Positions 6,749-14,110 are shown, counted from the first letter of the stretch. The stretch is 20,048 nucleotides of DNA from JAXHUH01 sp034211175 (GCA_034211175.1 JAXHUH010000128.1:1-20048), one strand, 5' to 3'. Made by a program: numbers and translations. The notes: generated from the letters alone by a model not told the origin.

Positions 6749-7665
6749 TAAGAGTCCTTACCGTGAGAGGTTCCCGGCAGCGTGGCCGATCGCTGGTTCG
6801 CGTGCAAGTCGGGCTCACCCCGATCGCGACCACCGGCGGCCGGGCGCGCCTGGCCGTGTCGGCTGATCGGTACGACGTGGGGCGATCCGTCGGTGGGGTC
6901 GGCGATCACCGCCACGTCGAGGTCGAGGACCTCGCGGACGAGCCCGGGGGTGACGATGTGGCGCGGGTCGCCCTCGGCGATGATGCGGCCGTCGCGCATG
7001 GCGACGAGGTGGTCGGAGTAGCGGGCGGCGTGGTTGAGGTCGTGGAGGACCATGACGATGGTGCGGCCGAGGTCACGGTTGAGGTCGACGAGCAGGTCGA
7101 GCACGTCGATCTGGTGGGCCAGGTCGAGGTAGGTCGTGGGCTCGTCGAGCAGGAGGATGTCGGTCTGCTGGGCGAGCGCCAGTGCGATCCAGACCCGCTG
7201 GCGTTGGCCACCCGAGAGCTGGTCGACCGGACGGCGGGCGAGGTCGATGACGTTGGCCGCGGCCATGGCCGACGCGACGGCGACGTCGTCGTCGCGAGTC
7301 CACTGACGCACGAGCTTCTGGTGCGGGTAGCGGCCGCGCGCCACGAGGTCGACGACGCTGATGCCCGACGGGGCGATCGGGGACTGGGGCAGGATGCCGA
7401 GCTTCGTCGCGACCTCACGGGTCGCCAGGGAGCTGATGTCGCCGCCGTCGAGCAGCACGTGGCCGTCGCGTGGCTTGAGCAGGCGGGCGAGGGCGCGCAG
7501 CAGGGTCGACTTGCCGCAGGCGTTGGCGCCCACGATGGTGGTGATCCTGCCGGCGGGGACCTCGAGGTCGAGGTCCCGGGAGATGTCCCGGGTGTCGTAG
7601 CCCAGGGTCAGGCCCCGGGCGCGCAGCGTCGAGTGGACCGCGCCGTCGTGGTCGGGATCGGTCAT
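6748..7665 (-). CDS. FecE-type ABC transporter ATP-binding protein
   Basis: The 305-aa ATPase of the importer has Walker A GANACGKST (46-54), Q-loop ILPQ (91-94), signature LSGGQRQR (150-157), Walker B ILLLDEPTTYLDL (170-182, D174/E175) and H-loop His208 (VLHDLNHA). The Asn-Ala-Cys form of Walker A and the LPQSP Q-loop are usual for siderophore/cobalamin-class ATPases. The last 40 or so residues are Arg/Gly-rich and variable. The ATG at 7665 shares one base with the stop of the preceding permease (TGATG). The open frame continues upstream, but that part overlaps the permease gene in another phase and is not coding. Confidence 0.93.
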   Translation of the reverse strand: MTDPDHDGAVHSTLRARGLTLGYDTRDISRDLDLEVPAGRITTIVGANACGKSTLLRALARLLKPRDGHVLLDGGDISSLATREVATKLGILPQSPIAPSGISVVDLVARGRYPHQKLVRQWTRDDDVAVASAMAAANVIDLARRPVDQLSGGQRQRVWIALALAQQTDILLLDEPTTYLDLAHQIDVLDLLVDLNRDLGRTIVMVLHDLNHAARYSDHLVAMRDGRIIAEGDPRHIVTPGLVREVLDLDVAVIADPTDGSPHVVPISRHGQARPAAGGRDRGEPDLHANQRSATLPGTSHGKDS

Positions 7666-8765
7666 CAGCCGCCGGTGCCCTGCTTGTTGGAACGGATGAG
7701 TTGGTACACGAGGTAGGGCGCGCCGAGGATCCCGGTGACGACGCCGACCGGCAGCTCGTAGCCGGCGATGCCGTAGCGGCCGAGCACGTCGGCTCCGGCG
7801 AGCAGGACCGCTCCGAAGAGTCCCGACAGCAACAGCGCGGGGTCGCCGTTGCCGAGCATCCGCCGGGTGGCCGGCGGCGACACGAACGCGATGAACGTGA
7901 TCGGCCCGGCGGCCGCGGTGGCGAACGCGGCCAGACCGACGCCGGCGACGAGGATCGCGCCCTTCGACGCGTTGACCCGCACCCCGATCCCGGCCGACGT
8001 GTCGTTGCCCAACTGGAGCACTCGGAGCTGGCGGCGCAGCACGAGCGCCATCGACCCGAACACGACCAGCGCCACGGCGAGGGGGACGGCGAGGTCCCAC
8101 GTGGCGCCGTTGAGGCTGCCGATCAGCCACAGGGTCGCACGCGCCAGCTCGTCCTCCTCGGCGCGCAACATGAGGAACCCGGTGTAGGCGCCGAGGCAGG
8201 CACCCACGCCGATGCCCACGAGGATCAGCCGGTACCCGCTGATGCCCTGCTTGTAGGCGAGGAGGTAGATCACCGCGGCGGTCGCGAGCCCACCACCGAG
8301 CGCGGCCGTCGACACCATCGGCGCCGCGCTGTTCAGCACGACGATGCAGACGATCGCGCCCAGACTCGACCCCTGGGTGATGCCGATGATGTCGGGGCTC
8401 GCCAGCTCGTTCTCGACGAGCGACTGGAACACCGCCCCCGAGATGCCGAGTGCGACACCGATCAGCACCCCGAGCGTCAGGCGCGGCAACCGGATCCTGT
8501 TGACGACGACGGACTCCATGTGGTCCCCGTCGCCGAGCAGGATGCGGGGCACATCGGTGATCGGGATGGAGAACGAGCCCATCACGAGTGCCCAGCAGCC
8601 CACGCCGAGCAGGGCCAGGACGAGGCCGATCGTCACGACCCGAACGCGCGGCCGGAACTGCGCCCGTGCGGTGCGCACGACGCCGAGGTCCGTCTCGGAC
8701 ACGACGCCGAACCCGGCGGGGTCGGCCGTCGTGTCGGTGCCGGTGGTACCGGTGGTGGCGGTCAC
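7665..8765 (-). CDS. FecCD-family ABC transporter permease (second subunit)
   Basis: The 366-aa membrane protein has the FecCD/BtuC fold, with about ten hydrophobic segments. A 45-residue, Thr/Gly-rich cytoplasmic N terminus is followed by the first helix (TIGLVLALLGVGCWALVM). The family motif appears as RLPRLTLGVLIGVALGISGA and ENELASPDIIGITQG, with ELAS in place of the usual PLA. The late segment ITFIAFVSPPATRRMLG is also typical. It would form a heterodimer with the other permease. The start is a GTG only four bases after the preceding stop, and the end overlaps the ATPase start by one base. Confidence 0.93.
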   Translation of the reverse strand: MTATTGTTGTDTTADPAGFGVVSETDLGVVRTARAQFRPRVRVVTIGLVLALLGVGCWALVMGSFSIPITDVPRILLGDGDHMESVVVNRIRLPRLTLGVLIGVALGISGAVFQSLVENELASPDIIGITQGSSLGAIVCIVVLNSAAPMVSTAALGGGLATAAVIYLLAYKQGISGYRLILVGIGVGACLGAYTGFLMLRAEEDELARATLWLIGSLNGATWDLAVPLAVALVVFGSMALVLRRQLRVLQLGNDTSAGIGVRVNASKGAILVAGVGLAAFATAAAGPITFIAFVSPPATRRMLGNGDPALLLSGLFGAVLLAGADVLGRYGIAGYELPVGVVTGILGAPYLVYQLIRSNKQGTGG

Positions 8766-8769
8766 GGCG

Positions 8770-9894
8770 TCACAGCTCCGCCAGGTCGCGCTGGCGGACC
8801 AGCCACACGAAGAACGGGCCCCCGATGGCGATCGTGACGAACCCCGCCTGCAGCTCCGCCGGACGCATCACGACCCGACCGACGATGTCGCACAACAGCA
8901 GGAACGCCGGCGACAGCACCAACGTGTACGCCAGGATCCAGCGGTAGTCGGGCCCGATGAAGGCCCGGGCGACGTGGGGGATCACGAGGCCGACGAACCC
9001 CACCGGGCCGGCGACGGCCGTGGCCGCGCCGACCATGATCACCACCGAGAGCGCCGACACCGCCCGGGCCAGCCCGACCCGTTGGCCCAGCCCCCGGGCC
9101 ATGTCGTCACCCAACGCCAACGCGTTCAGCGCCGGGCCGCACATCAGCGCGATCACGACGCCGACGACCATGAACGGGGCCATCTCGGCGATGAGCTCCA
9201 GTGGACGGCCCACCAGGGAACCGACGGTCCATCGCCGCAGCGCGAGCAGCAGGTGGGCGTCGGTCAGGACGATGGCGCTCGTCACCGAACCGAGGAAGAC
9301 GGTCAGCGCCGCGCCGGCCAGGGTGATCTTCACCGGGGTCGCTCCCTCACGCCCCAACGACGCCACCCAGTACACGATCACCGAGGTGATCGCCGCTCCG
9401 GCGAAGGAGAACCAGATGTACTGGCTCAGCGAACCCAGCCCGAAGAACGAGATCGCGACGACGGTCGCGGCCGCGGCACCCTGGTTGACCCCGAGCAGCC
9501 CGGGGTCGGCCAACGGGTTTCGCGACAGGCCCTGGATGACCGCTCCGCCGAGCCCGAACGCCATCCCCGCGAGCACGGCCAGCACGGTGCGCGGCAGCCG
9601 CAACGTCCGGATGACGAGGTGGTCCTCGAGCGACGCGTCGTAGGCGAAGACCGCGTCGACCACCGTGGCGAGCGGGATCTGCTTGGCCCCCACCATCAGG
9701 CTCAGCAACATCAGGAGCGCGAGCACACCGAGGCAGACGAGCAACACGAGCGAACGTCCGCGCGTGGTGTGGACCATCCCGTCGGACTCCCGGCGGGCCG
9801 GGATGTCGTCGGGCCGGAGGTGCCGCTCCAGCCCCTCACGTACCTCGACCGGACCGGCGTCGGCCGCCGTCACGGCGAGCCGGGCCCGGCACAC
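8770..9894 (-). CDS. FecCD-family ABC transporter permease (first subunit)
   Basis: The 374-aa permease is first in the four-gene import operon. Family motifs include RLPRTVLAVLAGMAFGLGGA, SRNPLADPGLLGVNQGA and the late segment AGPVGFVGLVIPHVARAFIG, and about ten hydrophobic segments follow residue 48. The start is uncertain: GTG 9894 gives the longest form, while GTG 9870 and ATG 9777 are in-frame alternatives. The first 39 residues are polar, and ATG 9777 would begin just before the first helix. An in-frame stop precedes 9894. An arsR-type gene lies upstream on the same strand, 112 nt away, but a separate promoter is likely. Confidence 0.92.
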   Translation of the reverse strand: MCRARLAVTAADAGPVEVREGLERHLRPDDIPARRESDGMVHTTRGRSLVLLVCLGVLALLMLLSLMVGAKQIPLATVVDAVFAYDASLEDHLVIRTLRLPRTVLAVLAGMAFGLGGAVIQGLSRNPLADPGLLGVNQGAAAATVVAISFFGLGSLSQYIWFSFAGAAITSVIVYWVASLGREGATPVKITLAGAALTVFLGSVTSAIVLTDAHLLLALRRWTVGSLVGRPLELIAEMAPFMVVGVVIALMCGPALNALALGDDMARGLGQRVGLARAVSALSVVIMVGAATAVAGPVGFVGLVIPHVARAFIGPDYRWILAYTLVLSPAFLLLCDIVGRVVMRPAELQAGFVTIAIGGPFFVWLVRQRDLAEL

Positions 9895-9929
9895 GCGACA
9901 TGCTCAGGCCCGACACCATCCATCAGGCG

Positions 9930-9960
9930 ACCTTAACGACTCCGAGTAGGGCTGGTCCAC
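9930..9960 (-). promoter_or_regulatory. Candidate promoter of the import operon
   Basis: On the minus strand TAAGGT (9930-9935) matches TANNNT, and TGGACC lies 18 bp upstream (four of six consensus matches). Transcription would start near 9923. No canonical 19-bp IdeR/DtxR box overlaps it; only a weak AGG-TCG-CCT dyad touches the -10 box. So iron control cannot be read directly. Confidence 0.4.
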
Positions 9961-9985
9961 GCGGGGCGGCGGCCCGGTGATCGAG

Positions 9986-10002
9986 CGGCCGTCAGGTGGC
10001 CG
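9986..10002. terminator. Weak hairpin just after the arsR gene
   Basis: CGGCC and GGCCG form a 5-bp stem with a 7-nt loop within 21 nt of the regulator's stop codon. It could separate the regulator from the import operon. It is short and weakly supported. Confidence 0.25.
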
Positions 10003-10006
10003 GTCG

Positions 10007-10273
10007 TCACCCCTCGTCGAGGTGCTCGGCGTGGGAGATGGCGTCGTCGACGACCTCGGCGATGTGGTCGTCGGCCAGGCGGTAGTAGGCGAACGTGCCG
10101 TCGCGCCGGGAGGTGACGAGACCCGCGAGGCGGAGCTTCGACAGGTGCTGGGACACGGTCGCCGCGGCCTTGCCGACCCGCTCGGCGAGCTCGTTCACGC
10201 TGAGCTCGCCGGTGCGGAGGTGCCACACGATCGTCAGGCGGGTGCGGTCGGCGAGGAGCGCGAACGTCTGCAC
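10007..10273 (-). CDS. ArsR/SmtB-family metal sensor, NmtR/CzrA-like
   Basis: This small winged-helix repressor has LLADRTRLTIVWHL, the HTH VNELAERVGKAAATVSQHLS (26-45) and wing LVTSRRDGTFAYYRL. The last helix carries the complete alpha5 metal site D68-x-H70 ... H81-x-x-H84, the D-x-H-X10-H-x-x-H pattern known from CzrA (Zn/Co) and NmtR (Ni/Co). Metal binding would release it from DNA. It is divergent from a P1B-4 metal-export ATPase, like nmtR and ctpJ in Mycobacterium tuberculosis. Start uncertain: GTG 10273 gives 88 aa, but family-like residues continue upstream with no standard start codon in frame. Confidence 0.85.
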   Translation of the reverse strand: MQTFALLADRTRLTIVWHLRTGELSVNELAERVGKAAATVSQHLSKLRLAGLVTSRRDGTFAYYRLADDHIAEVVDDAISHAEHLDEG

Positions 10274-10303
10274 GGCCGCGTCGAACTGACGGTCGTTCGG
10301 TAC

Positions 10304-10327
10304 TTCGCTATCTGCGCGAGTAACGAA
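10304..10327. promoter_or_regulatory. 24-bp imperfect palindrome, candidate metal-sensor operator
   Basis: The site reads TTCG-y-TA-yyy-GC and its mirror GC-rrr-TA-r-CGAA: eight of twelve positions per half are exact complements, and the other four keep purine/pyrimidine symmetry. It lies between the divergent arsR-type and ATPase genes, just upstream of the ATPase -10 box. This is where an ArsR/SmtB repressor would be expected to act on both genes. Confidence 0.6.
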
Positions 10328-10335
10328 ATACCCAC

Positions 10336-10341
10336 TACCTT
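10336..10341 (+). promoter_or_regulatory. -10 box of a leaderless promoter (metal ATPase gene)
   Basis: TACCTT is followed by seven bases and the GTG at 10349, so the mRNA would begin at the start codon. The -35 region is poor and overlaps the candidate operator, as in promoters under repressor control. Confidence 0.5.
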
Positions 10342-10348
10342 GCGCACG

Positions 10349-12373
10349 GTGAGCGATGGGAGGAGTGTACGAGCCGCCGACCGGGCGCCCGTCGCCGACC
10401 CGCCGGAGACCGCGCCGGCCCCGGGTCGGCAGCCGTGGCAGGCACTGCGCCACCCCGGCTCGGAGGCGGGGGCCGCCGCGTGGACGATCGTGGCGCTGAG
10501 CGTCGGGATCGTGCTCGGTGCCCTCGGCGCGCCGGGACCGACGGCCACGTTCGCGTTCGCCGCCGGCGTCGCCGTCGGCGGCTGGCGGCCGGGCCTCGAG
10601 GGACTCGATGCGCTTCGTCGCGGCCGCCTCGACGTCGACCTGCTCATGGTGGTCGCCGCCGTCGCCGCGGCCGCGCTGGGCGAGTGGCTCGACGCCACCC
10701 TCCTGATCGCCATCTTCGCCACCAGCGGCGCGCTCGAGACCGCCGCCGAGGCCCGGACCGAGGCCGGCGTCCGCGCACTGCTCGTCGACCGACCCGAGCA
10801 CGCCGAGCGCTTCGCCGGCCCCGCACCCGCCACGTCGGAGGCGGCGGTGGAGGTGGTCCCGAGCGCCGACCTGGCGAGCGGCGACCTGGTCCTCGTCCGC
10901 CAGGGTGCCCGCGTGCCGGCGGACGGCACCGTCCTCGACGGCGAGGCCGCGGTCGACGAGTCGAGCCTCACCGGCGAGCCGCTCCCGGCCCACCGCACGG
11001 CCGGCGCCGAGGTGCTGGCCGGGGCGACGATCGTCGAGGGCGCGCTCGTCGTCCGGGTCGACCGACCGGCTGCGGACAGCGTGCTCGCCCGCCTCGCGGA
11101 CGCGGTCGAGGAGGCCGTCTCCCGCCGCCCCGCCGTCCAGCGCTGGATCGACCGCATCGAGCAGCGCTACTCGGTCGGCGTCGTCGTCGCCGCGGTGGCG
11201 CTCGCGGCCTCGGGGCCGACCTGGATCGGTTGGACCGGCGCCGACACGCTCGAGCGGACGATGACCTTCCTCGTCGTCGCCTCGCCGTGTGCCGTGGTGC
11301 TGGCCACGATGCCCGCCACGCTCTCCGCGCTCGCGGCCGCGGCCCGCCACCGGGTGCTGCTGCGCGGCTCCGACGTGCTCGAGCGGCTGGCCGAGGTCGA
11401 CCTGGCCGCGTTCGACAAGACCGGCACCCTGACCAGCGGCGTGCCGACGGTGGTCTCGGTCACCGCCCACGACCCGGGGACCGAGCACGAGCTCCTGGCC
11501 GACGCCGCCGCGGTCGAGCGGTGGAGCGAGCACCCGATCGGCCGGGCGATCGTCGCCGAGGCCGCGGCGCGGGGGATCGCGCCGCCGATGGCGGCCGAGC
11601 TCCGGGTGCTCGCCGGACGCGGCGTCGAGGGCCGCGTCGCCGGGCGGCTCGTCCGGGTGGGCGGACCGGCCCTCCTCGGCGAGCATGCGATCGATGCCGC
11701 AATCGACGCCGCCGGGAGCACCGGAACGCTCGTCGGGGTCGAGCGCGACGGCGTGGTGGTCGGCCTGATCACGTTGGCCGACCGGGCCCGGCCGGAGGCG
11801 GCGGAGACCGTCGCCCGGCTCGACCGGGACGACATCCCGACGGTCCAGGTCACCGGTGACGCACGGCGCCCGGCCGAAGCCGTCGCCCGCGAGGTCGGGA
11901 TCTCGACCGTCCACCACGGGCTGCTGCCCCACGAGAAGGCCGAGCGCCTGCGCGAGCTGCAGGCCGGGGGCCGCATCGTCGCCTACGTCGGCGACGGTGT
12001 GAACGATGCGGCCGCCCTGGCGGTCGCCGACGTGGGCGTCAGCCTGGGGCGTGGCGGCTCCGCGCTCGCCAACGACACCGCCGGCGTAGTCATCCTCGAC
12101 GACGACCTGCGCCGCCTGCCCGAGGTCATGGACCTGTCCCGGCGCGCCCGACGACTCGTGCGCGCCAACCTGGCGTTGGCGCTGGGCGCCATCGCGGTGC
12201 TGGTCACGCTCGATCTCGCCGGCCGACTCCCGCTGGTCCTCGGCGTCATCGGCCACGAGGGCTCCAGCGTCCTCGTCGCCCTGAACGGCCTCCGCCTGCT
12301 CCGCTGGCACCCGCCCCCGTTCTGGCCTACACGCAGCCCGCTGAACCCGCAGGTCGACCGGCAGCCCGTGTAG
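10349..12373 (+). CDS. P1B-4-type metal-exporting ATPase (Co/Ni/Fe class, CtpJ/CoaT-like)
   Basis: The 674-aa membrane pump has TGE (208-210) in the actuator domain, the ion motif SPC (312-314), phosphorylation site DKTGT (D356), the P1B-specific HP (395-396) and the hinge GDGVNDAAA (from G548). SPC instead of CPC, no N-terminal metal-binding domain and a C-terminal HEGSS (H636) assign it to P1B-4, whose studied members export Co2+, Ni2+ or Fe2+. HEGSS differs slightly from the usual HEGGT/S. The leaderless GTG at 10349 is chosen; a longer open frame to 9977 runs through the divergent arsR gene. The last residues are non-conserved and lie in a long inverted repeat. Confidence 0.93.
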   Translation: MSDGRSVRAADRAPVADPPETAPAPGRQPWQALRHPGSEAGAAAWTIVALSVGIVLGALGAPGPTATFAFAAGVAVGGWRPGLEGLDALRRGRLDVDLLMVVAAVAAAALGEWLDATLLIAIFATSGALETAAEARTEAGVRALLVDRPEHAERFAGPAPATSEAAVEVVPSADLASGDLVLVRQGARVPADGTVLDGEAAVDESSLTGEPLPAHRTAGAEVLAGATIVEGALVVRVDRPAADSVLARLADAVEEAVSRRPAVQRWIDRIEQRYSVGVVVAAVALAASGPTWIGWTGADTLERTMTFLVVASPCAVVLATMPATLSALAAAARHRVLLRGSDVLERLAEVDLAAFDKTGTLTSGVPTVVSVTAHDPGTEHELLADAAAVERWSEHPIGRAIVAEAAARGIAPPMAAELRVLAGRGVEGRVAGRLVRVGGPALLGEHAIDAAIDAAGSTGTLVGVERDGVVVGLITLADRARPEAAETVARLDRDDIPTVQVTGDARRPAEAVAREVGISTVHHGLLPHEKAERLRELQAGGRIVAYVGDGVNDAAALAVADVGVSLGRGGSALANDTAGVVILDDDLRRLPEVMDLSRRARRLVRANLALALGAIAVLVTLDLAGRLPLVLGVIGHEGSSVLVALNGLRLLRWHPPPFWPTRSPLNPQVDRQPV

Positions 12374-12383
12374 ACCAGAACGG
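12317..12383. repeat. Long inverted repeat (17-bp arms, one mismatch) over the ATPase stop
   Basis: Bases 12317-12333 and 12367-12383 are inverted copies with 16 of 17 matches around a 33-nt loop. The repeat covers the final codons and the TAG stop of the ATPase gene and accounts for its unusual Pro-rich tail. It may be a terminator hairpin, or a small repeat element that landed at the gene's end and supplied a new C terminus. Two direct copies of ACCGGTGC follow at 12391 and 12407. Confidence 0.65.
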
Positions 12384-12420
12384 CCCGGTCACCGGTGCGC
12401 GCGGGTACCGGTGCAGGGGG

Positions 12421-12438
12421 TGCCGGAACGATCCGGCA
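12421..12438. terminator. Perfect 7-bp stem-loop between the ATPase and PPOX genes
   Basis: TGCCGGA and TCCGGCA pair perfectly around an ACGA loop, 48 nt after the ATPase stop and 16 nt before a promoter-like element. It may be a second terminator or an operator in the PPOX promoter. There is no T-run. Confidence 0.4.
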
Positions 12439-12453
12439 GTGCGTCCCCGCCGG

Positions 12454-12462
12454 TGTTAGGTT
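12454..12462 (+). promoter_or_regulatory. Extended -10 element before the PPOX gene
   Basis: TGTTAGGTT fits TG-N-TANNNT and is identical to the element at 3165-3173. Transcription would start near 12469, giving a leader of about 27 nt that contains GGAG before the ATG at 12496. It also overlaps a short AGGT-TG-ACCT dyad that vaguely resembles the core of an iron-repressor box but is too short to call. Confidence 0.4.
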
Positions 12463-12495
12463 GACCTTCCGGACGCCGACGACCTCGGAGCGACG

Positions 12496-13143
12496 ATGGC
12501 ACCGAACGGCCAGGACCACCTCATCGGCGACGAGGCCGCACTGCGCGACCGCTACCGCCCGGCCAGCAAGGCGGTGCTCGAGAAGTCCCGCCCGAAGATC
12601 GACCCGAAGGCCGCCGGGTTCATCGCCGCGTCGCCGTTCGTGGTGCTGGCCACGACCTCGGACTCGGGCACGGACGCCTCGCCGCGGGGTGGCCCCCCGG
12701 GGTTCGTCAAGGTGCTCGACGAGCACCACCTCGCCTTCGGCGACCTGTCGGGCAACAACCGCCTCGACTCCTACGCCAACGTCGTCACCCACGACCGGGT
12801 CGGCCTGCTGTTCCTCGTGCCCAACGTCGGCGAGACCCTGCGGGTCAACGGCCGGGCCCGGGTCACCACCGACCCGGCGGTGCTCGAGCGCACGCAGATC
12901 GACGACGGGCGCACGCCCAAGGTGGCGCTCGTCGTCGAGGTCGACGAGTGCTTCATCCACTGCGCCAAGGCGCTTCGCCGCAGCTCGCTGTGGGAGCCCG
13001 GGACGTGGGCGCCGGCCGGTTCGAGCCCGTCGGCCGCCGAGGTGATCACCGACCAGTTCCAGCTCGACATCGACCCGAAGGTCATCGAGACCGACCTCGA
13101 AGCCGACTACGAGGCGACCCTCTGGGAACAAGGCGGCCGCTGA
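12496..13143 (+). CDS. PPOX-class FMN-binding protein (split-barrel fold)
   Basis: This 215-aa protein is of the pyridoxamine 5'-phosphate oxidase-like split-barrel family, in the branch of probable FMN-dependent enzymes. Marks are KIDPKAAGFIAASPFVVLAT, the flavin-site strand ASPRGGPPGFVKVLD, GDLSGNNRLDSYANV and VGLLFLVPNVGETLRVNGRA; the C-terminal FIHCAKALRRSSLW is also characteristic. It is unlikely to be a true PdxH, whose motifs differ. FMN, F420 or haem binding all occur in the superfamily, so the substrate is unknown. The ATG at 12496 is preceded by GGAG. It stands alone between two repeat-bearing junctions. Confidence 0.82.
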   Translation: MAPNGQDHLIGDEAALRDRYRPASKAVLEKSRPKIDPKAAGFIAASPFVVLATTSDSGTDASPRGGPPGFVKVLDEHHLAFGDLSGNNRLDSYANVVTHDRVGLLFLVPNVGETLRVNGRARVTTDPAVLERTQIDDGRTPKVALVVEVDECFIHCAKALRRSSLWEPGTWAPAGSSPSAAEVITDQFQLDIDPKVIETDLEADYEATLWEQGGR

Positions 13144-13146
13144 GCC

Positions 13147-13196
13147 CGAACCGGGTTCCGCCGGAGTCGCCACGCGTTCACCGAGGAACCCGGAAC
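13147..13196. repeat. 50-bp repeat, copy 1, left flank of the VapBC module
   Basis: This repeat has an internal dyad (CCGGGTTCC at 13151-13159, GGAACCCGG at 13185-13193). It matches the copy at 14022-14071 in 45 of 50 positions, in the same orientation. It begins three bases after the PPOX stop codon, so it may also act as a hairpin terminator. Smaller perfect dyads follow, such as GCACC-GG-GGTGC at 13232-13243. Confidence 0.85.
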
Positions 13197-13274
13197 CCAC
13201 ACCCGGGCTGAAGCCCTGCCCACGAACAGGGGCACCGGGGTGCGCCGAGACTGTACGTTTCTGCTTGCGCTCAG

Positions 13275-13553
13275 ATGTACATTGCTGTCGAGGACGTCGC
13301 CGTCACGGAACTGAGAGCTCACCTCGGCCGATGGATCGACGCGGCTCGCAACGGCGACGACGTCGTCATCACCGATCGAGGGGTGCCGGTCGCTCGCATC
13401 GTGGCGCTCGACTCCACGTCGGTCATCGACCGCCTGACCGCCGATGGCGTGATCAGCCGTCCGACGCGCCCGACCCGCCCGGTCGCCGGCACCCGACCAC
13501 GACCGCAGCCGAAGCGGCCGGTCGCAGAGATCGTCAGCGAGCAGCGACGCTGA
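13275..13553 (+). CDS. vapB: VapB-type antitoxin, Phd/YefM fold
   Basis: The 92-aa antitoxin has the Phd/YefM N-terminal DNA-binding domain: AVTELRAHLGRWIDAARNGD (9-28), then DVVITDRGVPVARIVALD (29-46). A Pro/Arg-rich C-terminal tail ends in RPVAEIVSEQRR, which should wrap around the toxin. The ATG at 13275 is chosen. A TACGTT -10-like box (13254-13259) lies upstream, giving a short leader, and a 5-bp TGTAC/GTACA dyad (13252-13281) could be the operator. The vapC GTG begins two bases after its stop. Confidence 0.85.
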   Translation: MYIAVEDVAVTELRAHLGRWIDAARNGDDVVITDRGVPVARIVALDSTSVIDRLTADGVISRPTRPTRPVAGTRPRPQPKRPVAEIVSEQRR

Positions 13554-13555
13554 AT

Positions 13556-13987
13556 GTGGCGATCGTCTACTTCGACTCGAGCGCCCTCGTGAAGCTCGTC
13601 CTCGACGAGCCGGGATCCGACCTGGCAGCGCAACTGTGGAACGCCTGCGACACCGCAGTGTCGAGCCGGCTCGCTCACCCAGAGGTCTGCGCAGCTCTCG
13701 CTGCTGCGGGCCGCAACCATGACCTCACCGGAGGTGAGGTCTCCGATGCGTTGGAGGCGTGGGGCGACTTCTGGGCATCGATGCGTCTGGTCGAGCTCTC
13801 CGCCGACATCGAGCGGGCCGCTGGTGAGCTGGCAGTCCGTCACCGACTGCGCGGAGCCGACGCCGTACACCTCTCGAGCTCGCTCGCTCTCAGCTCTCAC
13901 GCCGTCACCGTTGCGGTGTGGGACGAGCGCCTCCACGCGGGAGCCGTCGCGGCCGGACTCGCCGTGGCACCCGCAATACTCGACTGA
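13556..13987 (+). CDS. vapC: VapC toxin, PIN-domain ribonuclease
   Basis: The 143-aa PIN-domain nuclease is of the VapC class, Mg2+-dependent RNases that cut tRNA or rRNA. All four acidic catalytic residues are present: D7 (VYFDSSALVKL), E43 (HPEVCAAL), D102 (RGADAVHL) and D123 (AVWDERLHAGA). The domain is full length and should be active. The start is a GTG at 13556; an ATG two bases earlier overlaps the vapB stop but is out of frame. With vapB it forms a two-gene unit that lies wholly between two 50-bp direct repeats, which suggests acquisition as a cassette. The RNA target is unknown. Confidence 0.9.
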   Translation: MAIVYFDSSALVKLVLDEPGSDLAAQLWNACDTAVSSRLAHPEVCAALAAAGRNHDLTGGEVSDALEAWGDFWASMRLVELSADIERAAGELAVRHRLRGADAVHLSSSLALSSHAVTVAVWDERLHAGAVAAGLAVAPAILD

Positions 13988-14021
13988 CGCCCGGCGGCAG
14001 CCCGGACCCAGGACCGATGCT

Positions 14022-14071
14022 CGAACCGGGTTCCGCCGCAGTCGCGACGCGCTCACCAGGGAACCCGGAAC
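14022..14071. repeat. 50-bp repeat, copy 2, right flank of the VapBC module
   Basis: This is the same-orientation copy of 13147-13196 (five mismatches in 50), with an intact dyad at 14026-14034 and 14060-14068. It lies 34 nt after the vapC stop and 39 nt before the patatin stop, between converging genes. As with copy 1, it could be a REP-like element, a terminator, or one side of a recombination pair. Confidence 0.85.
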
Positions 14072-14110
14072 GGGCATGGCGGACGTGGTGGGATCGCGGT
14101 GCGGGAACGG

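Noticed and set aside
8344..9936. A 530-codon plus-strand frame opposite the permease genes
   Set aside because: Composition is His/Arg/Gln/Asp-rich with no hydrophobic or conserved blocks, and it is antisense to two unmistakable FecCD permeases.
9900..9960. IdeR/DtxR iron box before the import operon
   Set aside because: Only a short AGG-N3-CCT dyad touches the -10 box; the 19-bp consensus is not met.
10007..12310. A 767-codon open frame on the minus strand opposite the metal ATPase
   Set aside because: It is antisense to a clear P-type ATPase and is His/Arg/Gly/Asp-rich with no domain. Only its last ~90 residues, the ArsR protein, are real. Long shadow frames are expected at this GC content.
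12454..12468. IdeR box before the PPOX gene
   Set aside because: The AGGT-TG-ACCT core is too short, and the bases are better explained as an extended -10 element.
13147..14071. VapBC repeats as integron attC sites
   Set aside because: TA cassettes are common in integrons, but the repeats lack GTTRRRY/RYYYAAC core sites and no integrase is present.
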